A stretch of 64,000 nucleotides of DNA. Origin: Okapia johnstoni (taxonomy: Eukaryota; Chordata; Mammalia; Artiodactyla; Giraffidae). The notes under the pieces are model-generated. The model ran no database searches. It saw only the letters and a list, made by a program, of their open reading frames with translations, and had not been told where the DNA came from. Positions 11,196 to 21,340 of the stretch are shown piece by piece (position 1 is the first letter of the stretch; every line of letters starts with the position of its first letter). The translations under genes were made by a program, and so were the position numbers. The stretch covers positions 44,155,001-44,219,000 of the forward strand of contig CM044312.1 of the NCBI GenBank assembly GCA_024291935.2, written 5' to 3'.

Positions 11196-11905
11196 TTCAC
11201 AACCGTTCCTCCTCAGGATTGAAGAATATCAAAGTAACAAGGCAGGAGCCTGTGGAGCCTTCCTAGCACAGACCAAGTTTCTGAGACTGTTACGTCACCT
11301 GACCAATCCCCATGCCCATGTCCTCCGCATGCCTCTTGTTTGTAGGAAAGCTTTAGTTTCCTAGGTCTCCCCTGAGTCTCAAAACGCTGGCTCAAGAGTT
11401 AATGATTAGGAAACATGATGATGTAGAAACAAAGAATGGCTTTTGGGCCAGGAAACTGGTAACAATTTAGACCATATAAACCAGCAGAGTCACTGAACTC
11501 CCAGTTCCATGAAGGATATAACGTCTGACTCAGACCTGTTTTTGCTGGAATCAGGACCTCACCAGCTGAAAACTGCTGACCACAAGCATGGAGACCCCCA
11601 ACTGGGTTGAAACTAGAAGACTGGTGATGCGTGAAACTTCACCTTGATGCCAATCAGTATGAGGACTGTGCACAAGCTGATCACACACCCCGCAGCCCCC
11701 TCACTCTCACTGTCTTTAAAACATTTATCTCCCAACTGGCAACTTGGAGATGGTCTTAGGACATCAGTCCACCATCTTCCCAGGTTGCTGGCCTCCTGAA
11801 TAAAGCAATTTTTCCTTTTCCACCAACTCTTGTCTCCTGAGTACTGGCCTTCTGATCAGGGATCAGTCGAACCTGGGTTTGGTGCCAGCCTCATCTGGTT
11901 ACATT
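11196..11905 (+). mobile_element. Probable solo LTR of an endogenous retrovirus
   Basis: The layout is LTR-like: a CRE-like ttacgtcacc (11290-11299), ccaat (11303-11307), a TATA-like atataaa (11474-11480), C-rich sequence, the AATAAA signal at 11799-11804 and a pyrimidine-rich region before gaacctgggtttggtgcca. No gag, pol or env sequence flanks it. The class (ERV1 or ERVL) and both ends are uncertain, and the part before 11400 may be unrelated. Confidence 0.45.
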
Positions 11906-12645
11906 TACAAGTGGTTGGCTGTGCTGCCCCTGGCCACCCCTTCAGCTCTTTAGAGGGGAACCACTGCCTTCATCCACAGCTCTGAGTTAAGGATGACTAA
12001 CATGTTTAGGTTTTGTTTTCAGACCTTTATTTAACACACTAAGTTCAAAGAAATTCTACAACTTTCTCAAGCATGTTAACAATAATTTAAAATTTTTTAT
12101 ATCTAATTCATCTGGTTCTTAGTGAATTATAAAGAATTATATAGCTGTCCAGGAACAAGCTAGTTAAATATTACATCAAACTTCTGGCTAATTGTTAAAT
12201 ACTCAAGTCTACTATTCCTTTCACTAACACTTCTAAAATGATGAGTATGCCAAGGTCATAAAATAAAACCAAGACAACAAAGAGAAACATCAAAATCTCA
12301 GAAAATAAAATAAAGGTAGCTGTAAGTTATAGAACTCAATTCCCATGTTGCTTTTATAGAGCCTCCCTACAAATCTATGTATTCATCATATATCGAATCC
12401 AACAATAAACGAGACTAAAAGCAAACCAACACCAGCCTCCTGGGAAGTTAGCTTTACTTTTGGGGCATGACTAATTATACCTAAAGTTCAAAGCAAATGC
12501 AGCCCAGTTAAAAAGGACAAGAGAGGCTGTTAAGATACATCAACAGTGTGTTTAAAGGCAGTGTTGGCTGTTGCTATTTAAGAAAGAAAAGAAAAAGAAA
12601 AACCTGATGGGAACCCCAAATGATGAAATGTCTGTGGGGGCAGCC

Positions 12646-12659
12646 GTTGCTATGACAAC
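12646..12659. promoter_or_regulatory. Candidate RFX X-box palindrome
   Basis: The 14-mer gttgctatgacaac fits the palindromic RFX motif GTTRCYATGRYAAC at every position. RFX factors bind such X-boxes at ciliary and MHC class II genes. It lies in non-repetitive DNA beside CpG dinucleotides (12645-12646 and near 12670). Occupancy cannot be judged from sequence. Confidence 0.5.
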
Positions 12660-13385
12660 CGGTTTCACAGCGGATGAGAAATGCCAACAAAGGGATTCCG
12701 CTTTTGTGTGTTTTTTTTGTTTTTTGTTCTGTTTCAAGGCTGAGATTCTAACAGTGAGAGCATGGGACAAGGTGAAGTGTGACATGTGCAGAGGGACAGA
12801 AAAGAGCACTTAGTCCATAAAATAAGAGTCACAATTCCGAAACTGTGCCAAATCAGAAGCACCATAATCCTGTCCTAGAGTAGAGGCATCTGATTGAAAG
12901 AGTCATCTTTATCTTTTAACCCTGTCAAATTTCACCTAGCAGGCAACAGCTACTAAGGCCAGAGCTGTGAGTAAGCTAAATCCCATACTCATTGAAATTG
13001 GAACTTCGAGTAAAGACCTCTGAAGGTACCATCTGCTCTGGCCCCCACCCCTGCCTCCTCCTCCTATTTTGGGTAAAAGAAAAGGTGGGAATCCACAACC
13101 CTGCCCACATCCACCCCTGGGTGAGTTTGAGATGACGCCTAAGGAAATAGATGTTTCATCCCCCAGCACCTTCCTGTCTAATCTCATCAGAAATTCAGTC
13201 AAAATTACTAGGGGCAGCTTAGAGGACAAAAGAAGTCAAATTCTGGGGAAAGGATATGCTTAAATCAGGGCAGAATAAAGAATGAAGGCAGTAGTAGCCC
13301 CAGACTAAGGTACCAGAGGAGGAAGCTGGTTGCATGGAATGAGGCAGCTATTGCCTCCAACTTATGGGACCCTGCAGGCTGGCCT

Positions 13386-13411
13386 GGGGTTGGCTGGGGC
13401 AGGGGGTAGGG
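13386..13411 (+). other. G-quadruplex motif
   Basis: Four G-tracts (13386-13389, 13396-13399, 13402-13406, 13409-13411) are separated by loops of 6, 2 and 2 bases, meeting the G3+N1-7 rule. Folding is inferred. Confidence 0.65.
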
Positions 13412-13739
13412 CTCGGAGGTGGGTCACCAGAGGAAAGACCTCGATGAGAGTCCTTACACAGAGGACCTTGACAAAGGGGAGTCACATGAAAGTCTGGTGT
13501 CATCTGCTCCAACTAGCTAAGTAAAAGGGCAAAGAGAAAGCCCTGCAGGGAGACAGACACTGGCCAGCGGCCAGGCCACAGATCCAGTGGTGTAAGTCTT
13601 GAAGAGGCGGGTACACGTGAAAAACCTTGGTGCTTTCAGTCCTCCCATGGACAACCTCTAACTCCAGAAGATTATTGGTTTGAACAAAATACAAGAGTTT
13701 CCTTGCTCATAGACTGAGAACAACCTTAGGACAATATTT

Positions 13740-13925
13740 CCCCCTTATTATTCACTGAGTCAACTTACATACAGTCAAGTGAACAAATCTTAAGTGCACA
13801 GACAACCCTGAAGCTTACATTTTATATTTGCAAATACTGACATAACCACCACCTGGATCAAGAAATGGAGCATCTGTAGCCTCCTCACAAGGTTTCTGCA
13901 CCCTCTGGCCCTTGATCTGCCTGGT
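13740..13925 (-). mobile_element. L1M 3' UTR fragment
   Basis: Phrases such as aatcttaagtgcacagac and catcaagaa-type spacing before atggagcatctgtagc resemble the antisense of old L1 3' UTRs, where tataaccaccacc and tcaagatatagaac are usual. Diverged and short. Confidence 0.45.
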
Positions 13926-14469
13926 GGGGAGCTGGTTCTTCTGCTCCTGCAGGTATTTGTCAACATACCCCAGGGACGGAGAGCTGGGACTTCCCGAGCT
14001 TGCAAGAACAGGAAATATGATAGCTCTTGTGCCTTCTGGCTAATACAAGTGTTTGTTGTGCAACAGAACTCACTCTGAGACTCCCTCTCATTTCAACAAA
14101 TCACCTAGTAGCCAAATCCAATAGGGATAAGAAGCTCAATGCATTTACATCAATTCAAAAATGCTCCTCTTGGACATCTGAGATGAGCTTGGGTCCTCTC
14201 TCACCACTGCAACCCATCTGGACAAGCAGCAGGGTCAGGTCCAAGTGAAAATAGAGCTCTAGTTACACATCCACTGGGCATAAGATGTGCAAACATATGC
14301 CGTCCTGAGGCTCAATTAGAGAAGAGAGAACTCCTATTTCTACAAAGAAAGGGGAAGAAGAAAAGACCAAAGCACTGTCAAGCAATTTGGTAACAAAGGC
14401 TATTTTAAGACCTATTTTAGAAATTTTCACTAAGAAAAGAATGTACAGTTTGGGAAAAGACACAAAGAA
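13926..14469. other. Unique non-coding DNA
   Basis: Nothing is recognised. Open frames at 14027-14248 plus and 14263-14478 minus show no similarity I can name. Confidence 0.5.
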
Positions 14470-14671
14470 GAGATTCACATCAAGACCTACGCGCCTTCAT
14501 GAAAAGATGCTCAATATCAGTAATTATTAGAGAAATGTAAATCAAAACTAAAATGAGGCATCACTTCATAACTGTCAGAATGGCTATCATCAAAAAGAAC
14601 ACAGATAACAAAAGTCAGTAAGGATGTGGAGAAAAGGGAACCTTCATGCACTGTTTGTGGGAATGTAAGTT

Positions 14672-14736
14672 CATGCATGCTAAGTTGCTTCAGTCATGTC
14701 CAACTCTTTGCAACCCTATGGTCTGTAGCCTGCCAG
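14672..14736 (-). mobile_element. Bov-A SINE scrap inside L1
   Basis: The segment catgcatgctaagttgcttc through gtctgtagcctgccag is the last ~65 bases of a Bov-A body in reverse. L1 resumes at once with tttggtgcagccattatgga. Confidence 0.85.
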
Positions 14737-15117
14737 TTTGGTGCAGCCATTATGGAAAACAGTATGGAGGTTCCTAAGAAAATGAAAAAATAAAATTACC
14801 ATATAATCCAACAATCCCACTCCCGGGCATATATCTACACAAAAACATAATTCAAAAAGATACATGTAACCCTATGTTCATAGCAGCATTACTCACAATA
14901 GCAAGACATGGAAATAACCTAAATATCCATCGACAGACGAATGAATAAAGAAGACGACACACACAAAAGAATACTACTCATCCATAAAAAGAATGAAATA
15001 ATGCTATTTGCAGCAACATGGATGCAACTAGAGAGTATCATACTAAGTGAAGTCAGAAAGAAAAAGACAAATACCATGTATCACTTATATGTGGAATCTA
15101 AAATATGGCACAAAAGA

Positions 15118-15233
15118 TTTTCTTGTTTAGTCACTCAGTCGTGTCCAACTCTTTGCAACCCCATGGACTGCAGCATGCCAGGCTTCCCTGTCCTTCACCA
15201 TCTCCCAGAGCTTGCTCAAACTCATGTCCATTG
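15118..15233 (-). mobile_element. BovB LINE 3' tail inside L1
   Basis: The reverse complement of the BovB 3' end is recognised by agcatgccaggcttccctgt and ctcaaactcatgtccattg, segments that Bov-A SINEs lack. It is a 5'-truncated BovB of about 115 bases inserted in L1 sequence. Confidence 0.8.
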
Positions 15234-15485
15234 AACCTACCTATGAAACAGAAACAGACTCACAGACATAGAGAACAGAGTTGTGGTTGCTAAGGGGATG
15301 GAGGAGAGATTGATCGTGAGTTTGGGGTTTGCGGATGCAAACTATTACGTACAGAATGGATGGGAACTATATTCATTATCCTGGGATTAACCATAGTGAA
15401 AAGAAAATAACAAAGAATGTATATATGTGTATAACTGAGTCAATTTGCTGTACAGCAGAAATTAACACAACATTGTAAATCAACT

Positions 15486-15705
15486 ATGTATGTGTGTGCT
15501 CAGTCATGTCCGATTCTTTGCAATCCCATGGACTATAGCCTGCCAGGCTTCTCTGTCTATGGAATTTTCCAGGCAAGAATACTGGAGTAGGTTGCTATTT
15601 TGTACCCCAGGAGATCTTCCTGACCCAGGCACAAACTGGCATCTCTTGTGTCTCATGGATTGGCAGGAAGTTTCTTTACCACTGCATCACCTGGGAAGCA
15701 CTTCA
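15486..15705 (-). mobile_element. Bov-tA SINE inside L1 tail
   Basis: A near full-length but diverged Bov-tA in reverse. The head end reads gcatcacctgggaagcac near 15684. It lies between tcaactatgta and cttcaattaaaa, the last bases of the host L1. Confidence 0.85.
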
Positions 15706-15734
15706 ATTAAAAAATTTTTTTTAAAAAAGACTTA

Positions 15735-15925
15735 CGTGCTTTGGAAGGAGCTAGACTTGGGTTTAAATTGGTGCTCCCTTATTACAAACTCTGTTCACCT
15801 TGATCAATGTATTAACCTCTCTGATCTTCAGGGTTTCTTTATGTAGGAAATGGGGAACTGTGAGAATTAAATGCGAAAATGAGGATAAAGAACCTGCCCT
15901 GGCAATAGACACTTAACAAAAGCTA
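15735..15925 (+). repeat. MIR SINE
   Basis: Forward MIR: ggagctagacttgggttta, then attaacctctctgatcttca, then aggaaatggggaactgtgag. It directly abuts the 3' tail of the L1. Confidence 0.65.
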
Positions 15926-16289
15926 GTTTCATATCCTCCTTACTTGACTTCCTGGAAGTGGCATATGCACCAAAGATACAATCCTATTCTCATCTTGTAA
16001 CCAAAAACAAATAAGCACTCTACAGAATGTTGAAACATTTTCATCTTTCAATATATTAACATTTCCCCAAATCTGTAACACAAGTGTGAACAGATTTTTT
16101 AATTGTCAAAGCAGCATGTTTACTTTGGGACAAGCCATACATGCAGAAACATTAAAGCCACATAGCTCATCACCACTGGCTGCCCCTAAAAGCAACTAAA
16201 CTGGAAGATCTGGAATGGCAGCATATAACATAGCCATTTATTGATCTATTAGATCTGAGGGTCTGCACTCACACACTTGGCCGTGTTTT
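15926..16289. other. Unique AT-rich non-coding DNA
   Basis: No element is recognised in this stretch. Confidence 0.5.
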
Positions 16290-17140
16290 CCTTGAAAAAC
16301 AGGGTTTGCTTCCAGCCTTGGAAACAACTCCTATGAAGACCAGATGGCATACAGTTTCAGTTAATTTAAAATTTCCCAGTAAGCTATGCCAAGTAAAGAA
16401 AGTCCTTTACCACCCAGTTCAAGGATTAGCCACCACAGTCATTGACCTTCAACACACCATGAAAGGATTTCGGGGTGGAATCAGGAATGAGGCACTCTAT
16501 GCTCTGGGAAAACTGGCAGAACAGGCCTTTAGATAGCTCGATATTTTCAGAAGAAATTTTATGCAGGCAGTTTCTTGCATCTTTCTATACTTAGAAAAGT
16601 ATTAAAACCATTGACTAAGATATTTGTTCCTCATGACTGGCAGCAACCCCCTGCCAAGATGTGTGCTTGATTGCATGTTGCTGCTGCTGCTGCTGCTAAG
16701 TCGCTTCAGTCATGTCCGACTCTGTGCGACCCCATAGACGGCAGCCCACCAGGCTCTGCCGTCCCTGGGATTCTCCAGGCAAGAACACTGGAGTGGGTTG
16801 CCGTTTCCTTCTCTGATGCATGAAAGTGAAAATAGAAAGTGAAGTCGCTCAGTCGTGTCCGACTCTGTGCGACCCCATAGACGGCAGCCCACCAGGCTCC
16901 TCCGTCCATGGGATTTTTCAGGCAAGAGTACTGGAGTGGGTTGCCAGTGCCTTCTCCTGACTGCATGTACCCCTTCTCCAAAATCACACACCTACTGAGC
17001 TATTCTCCCAGCTTCTTCGAAGCAGTCTTCAGGCTGATCTGAGAGGCTGTCTCTCAGGCTACAGCCCTCAGTAAGCCCCCAAATAAAACTAGAACTCACA
17101 GCTTTCATGTTGTATGTTTGTATTTCATTTGACAAATATA
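16290..17140 (+). mobile_element. Possible old LTR, split by BOV-A2
   Basis: The 3' part (gctgtctctcaggctacagc, then AATAAA at 17082-17087, then a T-rich stretch) has the look of an LTR R-U5 region. The 5' part, with a 76-codon frame at 16306-16536, could belong to the same element. I cannot name the family, and the two parts may be unrelated. Confidence 0.3.
16679..16958 (-). mobile_element. BOV-A2 SINE (dimer)
   Basis: Two Bov-A units in tandem, joined by a gcatgaaagtgaaaat linker near 16817, with a GCT trinucleotide repeat at the left end (16680-16696), which is the 3' tail of the element. A 10-bp duplication (ga[t/c]tgcatgt) at 16669-16678 and 16959-16968 brackets it with one mismatch. 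Confidence 0.95.
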
Positions 17141-18989
17141 TGGATAAATTACGTACTGAAGTAACACCAAAATATGTATAATGGAATATCCATTTCTGGT
17201 CTTCGTTGGTAAAAGAAAATTAATCAAATTCTGGATATGCATCTTTTGGAAATGATACCTTCTGAAACATCTTGATTCCCAAAAATGTTACATGATCAAA
17301 AGTAGGGCTTTCATTATTTGACTGGAAGCTCCAAAATGATCAGAGCTTTCCAGAAGCTAGTTCTAACCACAATGCCCTTGGACAGCTGGCCCTGGCTTTC
17401 TGTGTGTGATGCTGGCCAATCTGTGTTAACTATATGGACTCTGGACGGCTGGACTGATCCAGGAAGGCTGACATCTGACTGTCCCTGGGGGATGAGTCCT
17501 GCGGCTCAGAGGCAAAGGAGTTGCCACCCCCTCTACCCTAGTGGCAGACAGCCCCTCCACAAACCTTCTGTTCTTGTATTTTCTCTGTCCTAGACCCGCT
17601 AGGAGGACAGGAGTCTAGAGGTCTAAAGATTCAAGTGCTTACTTTGTCACATTAAAACAGAATATCCATTTCCACCCCCTCCCAATCCATGAAAAGCACA
17701 TTATCAGCCCTTTGTGATCCACTTCTTCAGAGAGGAACATGTTATTGTGCAGATCTCAATCCAGCAACAGAAATGCATGGGAACACAGATTTGAAGTGTG
17801 GCAGCTTCCATGAGACAAAAACCTTGATCGTGACACTAGGTTTAAGTTTTGTTCAAACCATTTATCTTCCACCATTGAATAAAAAGAATGAAAAGCCTCA
17901 AAATACTAGTCAGTCACTGCACAGAATCCTGGAACCTAAGAGTGAATTCTAGCCCAGCTTTTCATGCAAAGCAACAATTCTCTCAGTAACACTGCTAGGT
18001 CATTTCTTCTTGACCATTTCCCATAACAGAAATAGGGCACCCCATGTTACTTTTTATTAAAAATGCCTTTTCACTTAGAGTTGAACTTAGTCTCACTAGG
18101 ACACATGGGTCCTCCATCTGCACTCCATCACTAAAGAGAACAAGATGAACCACTTCGATCACCATAACATGCATTGGAACTACCATCACTCCCACTCCCC
18201 ACCCAGCAAATCTTTTCTTCCCCAAACCAGTCACATTCGCATCAGCCACTTCTTATCTGGTCTTCATAATCACAGATATCCAACTCTGATTACACTTCAG
18301 GTTGTCTGTGCTTCCCTGAAAATCGTGCCCAGATCTAAAGACAACTTCCAGGCGTGATCTGCTGAGAGCAGGAGAGAAGGAAACAATCACCTCCCTTGCC
18401 TTATACACACTGCAACTGTTAATACTGCCTCACTTCATCCTAGCTGGGGACACCCACCCTCTTCCTAGCATGCACTGTCCTTACAGTTCTCTAGGACTGT
18501 GATGTGATAGGAACTGTGGAGAAGCTGGACTGCCTTCTTTCTGAGCAGGACTCCTTACTTCCTTTAGCTGAAATTCAGGACTTGATGGTTCTTTATTATG
18601 ATTAATTACCCCACATTAGTTTTGACTCATCATTCCAGCCTATCAAGATATTTCTGGGCAGTGACTGTCATTCTGTGTGTTTGGCCAACTTTTCCTTTGT
18701 TGTGCCATTCAGAGATTGCACAGGTGTGTGAATTCTGTCCTCACCCAAGTAAATCACATGGGAGATTTAATAAGAAGAGTGTCAAGGGCAACTGAGGTTT
18801 TCTCCATACCTTGATGTTAATTTGTTCATTAATTAATGTTTTGGGGACCAACTATGCCAACCCACTGCAAATCCCCATAACTGTAGAGTCATGTCTCATT
18901 TCTCAAAGTGCCCACATCTACCTTCTTCAAAATCTCATGGATCATTGTTTAAAAGCCAGATTTTGGAAGCTCCAAAACCTTCTTTTATT
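17141..18989. other. Unique non-coding DNA
   Basis: No repeat family can be named with confidence. Several frames of 60-91 codons occur on both strands but none has a recognisable domain, start context plus splice signals, or codon bias. Confidence 0.5.
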
Positions 18990-19185
18990 ATCCGAAGCTT
19001 GTGGGTTTTCAAAAAGTGAGCTCAGACCAGGAGCATCAACATTACCTAGGAGCTTGAGAAATGCAAATTCCCAGGTCCTACCACAGACCTGCAGATTTGA
19101 GAACTGAGGGTGAGGCTGAGTCATCTATTTTCAGCAAGTTCTCCAGGAGATTCTGACACACAGGTGTAAGGACCACTGCTGTAGG
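18990..19185 (+). repeat. hAT-Charlie MITE, MER20-like
   Basis: The run gaccaggagcatcaacatta, then ttgagaaatgcaaattccc, then agattctgacacacaggtg and ggaccactg corresponds to the MER20-type non-autonomous hAT element. Its terminal inverted repeats are degraded. Confidence 0.65.
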
Positions 19186-19654
19186 TGAATACTGCATCTA
19201 TGGCATAGAACCTTGGGGCATCCAGTGTACTTTCATCAGGAGATTGGAGGAGACCCTGATCTCTTTTCCGAGGAAGATTCTGTCCTGTTTCTTAGCTTCT
19301 CCTTTAAGCCAAGGACAGCAAAAGCTAGGTATATGTGTTTCCTGTCCCCACTCCCATGTTTAAAACATTCCCATCATGGTGAGTTTTCTCCAATAGCTCT
19401 CCAAAAACCTGGAAGACAGTTGGCTGGAAAAATACTATCCTGCCAAGGTCCACATGGGTACAGAAGGGCAGACAGAGGTCTGTGAATCCCTTTATCCTGA
19501 TCAGGAGCCTGAATTTCACAAGACAATCACCGTGGTCTGGTCACAAGAGTCACCAACCACAGACTTATCCTTGATCCTCAACACAAAGCATCTACCCTCC
19601 AGGCTCTTGCCAAACATTATGACCTTGAACACTATACTGTCCAGACTTTATAGG
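19186..19654. other. Unique non-coding DNA
   Basis: Nothing is recognised in this stretch. Confidence 0.5.
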
Positions 19655-19805
19655 CAATGTATCTCAACTCTGACTGCACATTAGAATTATGTAGGGGACT
19701 TTCTAAAATGCTGATGGCCAGGCCCAGATCTATCACATTGCAACCTGGAGTGGGGGTCAGGCTTTTATATTCTAAAACCTCTACAAGTGATTCTGATGTG
19801 GAAAA
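19655..19805 (+). repeat. hAT-Charlie MITE fragment
   Basis: The text ctgactgcacattagaatta, then ctgatggccaggcccagat, then gtgattctgatgtg follows the layout of a Charlie-type MITE whose right terminus is lost. Family name unresolved. Confidence 0.55.
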
Positions 19806-20024
19806 AGGGTTGAAGGCCACCAGCAAATAATCCAGAAATATAATTTGTACACCCAGTTCAAGCCAGATCATCAAATGGATGAGCTGATGGAACTGTACTA
19901 TTCTGATCTGTGAAGAATTGCTTTCCCTGCACTGTCCACTAGACTTAAGCCCCTGACCTACAATGAAAGAGAGCATATCTGTAAAAACAAAGAGCTAAGC
20001 CAACAACCCACCCGAGGATACTGG

Positions 20025-20600
20025 GAAATTCTGTAGAGTAGTATAATAATTAAGACTACAAGCTCTGGGGCTTCCCTGGTGGCTCAATGGTAAAGAATCC
20101 ATCTGCCAATGCAAGAGACCCAAGTTCGATCCCTGGTCCAGAAAGATCCCATATACTGGGGAGCAACTAGGCCCTTGTGCCACAGCTATTGATCCTGTGC
20201 CCCAGAGCCTAGGAATCGCAACTACTGAAGCCCACATGCCCTAGAGCCCACTCCCTGCTATAAAAGAAGCCACTGCAAAGAGAAGCCTGCACACCACAAC
20301 TGCAGAGCAGCCCCTACTTGCCTCAACTAGAGAGAAGCCAGAGCAGCAAGGAAGACCCAGCATAGCCCAAAACAAACAAACAAGCAAATAAAATTAGGGG
20401 GAAAAAGACTACAAGTTCTGGATTCAAACTGCCTGGGTTCAAATCCAGCCTTAGTAGGTGGTTTTAGGCAAGTTTTCAGCCTCTCAAATCCTATGTTTCA
20501 TTTGACAGTTGGAAATAAAGCATTGCCCCAAAAGGGTTGTTGGGGTGATTCAATGAGTTAATCCATATAAAAGCACAGAAAAGGTGAGGGGGCAGTCATC
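20025..20600 (+). repeat. MIR SINE split by CHR-2
   Basis: A MIR starts near gtataataattaagactaca (20041) and resumes after the insertion with aactgcctgggttcaaatcc (20428), ggcaagttttcagcctctc and a degenerate ggttgttggggtgattca. Its sequence at the break is duplicated on both sides of the CHR-2. Confidence 0.8.
20069..20404 (+). mobile_element. CHR-2 SINE
   Basis: A full-length tRNA-derived CHR SINE: cttccctggtggctcaatgg head, agttcgatccctggtcc B box, repeated gaagcc/ccacaactgc body and an A-rich (caaa/aaat) tail. The 17-bp target-site duplication (aagactacaag[c/t]tctgg) is at 20052-20068 and 20405-20421. CHR SINEs are shared by cetaceans, hippos and ruminants, so this predates the Bov-tA copies. 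Confidence 0.95.
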
Positions 20601-20649
20601 TCTGGATGAGTTACTACAGGATGTTGTGGTCACCGTTGTGACAACACCA

Positions 20650-21340
20650 CGGTGGCTGCTTTTTTCTTTTAATGAGAAAAATAAAAAGGATATATACAAA
20701 TATCTATATTTCTAGCACCCCAAATTAATAGGTCTTCATCCTTATTTGCATAAACATAGCTATCATTTTTCTTAACTTTTAAAAATTGTGAATAAATACT
20801 ATCATACCATATGTTTCTTTCTGCAGCTGGTTTATTTTCACTCAAAATTATTACACACATACACTGGGCTTCCCTGGTGGCTCAGATGGTAAAGAATCTG
20901 CCTGCGATGCAGGAGACGTGGGTTCAGTCCCTGGGTTGGGAAGATCCCCTGTAAAAGGGAATGGCTAACCACTCCAGTATTCTTGCCTGGGGAATTCGAT
21001 CGACAGAGATGTCTGGTGGGCTATTCTGATGGGCAGAGGTGTCCATGAGGTTGCAAGAGTCAGACACAACTGAGCAACTAACACACATACACACACACAT
21101 AAGTTCATTCCTACCACATAATTCCATGGTATGATTTCATCTTGTTTGACTTATTCTCCTTTGGGTTGTTTCTGATTCTTTGACCTTAAGAACAGTGCTA
21201 CAGGATCTGTTTCTTGGGAGGCTGTGGCCTGTCTAAAATAAGTGGAACTGCTGTATCATAAGGTAGAACTAGTTTTAGTTTTACCAGCTATTCCATATTG
21301 CTCCTCCAAATAGCCATACCAATTCACACAAGACAAAGAC
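20650..21340 (-). mobile_element. Old L1 3' end, split by Bov-tA
   Basis: Antisense L1-like 3' UTR text: a degenerate ggaactgctgtatcataagg near 21244 and gccataccaattcacac near 21314, with L1-like AT-rich sequence on the other side of the SINE. Strongly diverged. Confidence 0.45.
20865..21080 (+). mobile_element. Bov-tA SINE
   Basis: Full length, with head gggcttccctggtggctcag, B box gggttcagtccctgg and end acaactgagcaactaa. A 12-bp duplication (acacacatacac) lies at 20853-20864 and 21081-21092, although it is simple sequence. A small internal duplication of the (g)acagag[a/g]tgt segment lies at 21003-21034. Confidence 0.95.

Larger units (their letters stand above)
11906..13739. other. Unique non-coding DNA, least repeat-derived stretch
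   Basis: No transposon is recognised over 1.8 kb. It holds an X-box-like palindrome (12646-12659) in a small CpG-containing patch, and a G-quadruplex motif (13386-13411) in a GC-rich patch. Open frames such as 12936-13229 minus have no family resemblance. It is the best place in the window to look for a conserved distal element. Confidence 0.5.
14470..15728 (+). mobile_element. L1 LINE 3' end with nested insertions
   Basis: A collinear L1 3' end, from ORF2 C-terminal sequence (gatgctcaatatcag near 14503; gtcagaatggctatcatc near 14573) to the 3' UTR (tttgctgtacagcagaaatt near 15446) and the A/T-rich tail near 15707-15728. It is broken by a Bov-A scrap (14672-14736), a BovB tail (15118-15233) and a Bov-tA (15486-15705), all on the minus strand. 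It is clearly younger than the L1M at 9.3 kb. No intact frame remains. Confidence 0.9.

Noticed and set aside
16306..16536. 76-codon open frame with an ordered look
   Set aside because: No known domain, no splice context, and it lies next to LTR-like sequence. More likely part of an old repeat.
20865..20940. tRNA-like head with A and B boxes in Bov-tA and CHR copies
   Set aside because: These are tRNA-derived SINE promoters, not tRNA genes. No cloverleaf with an intact acceptor stem is present.
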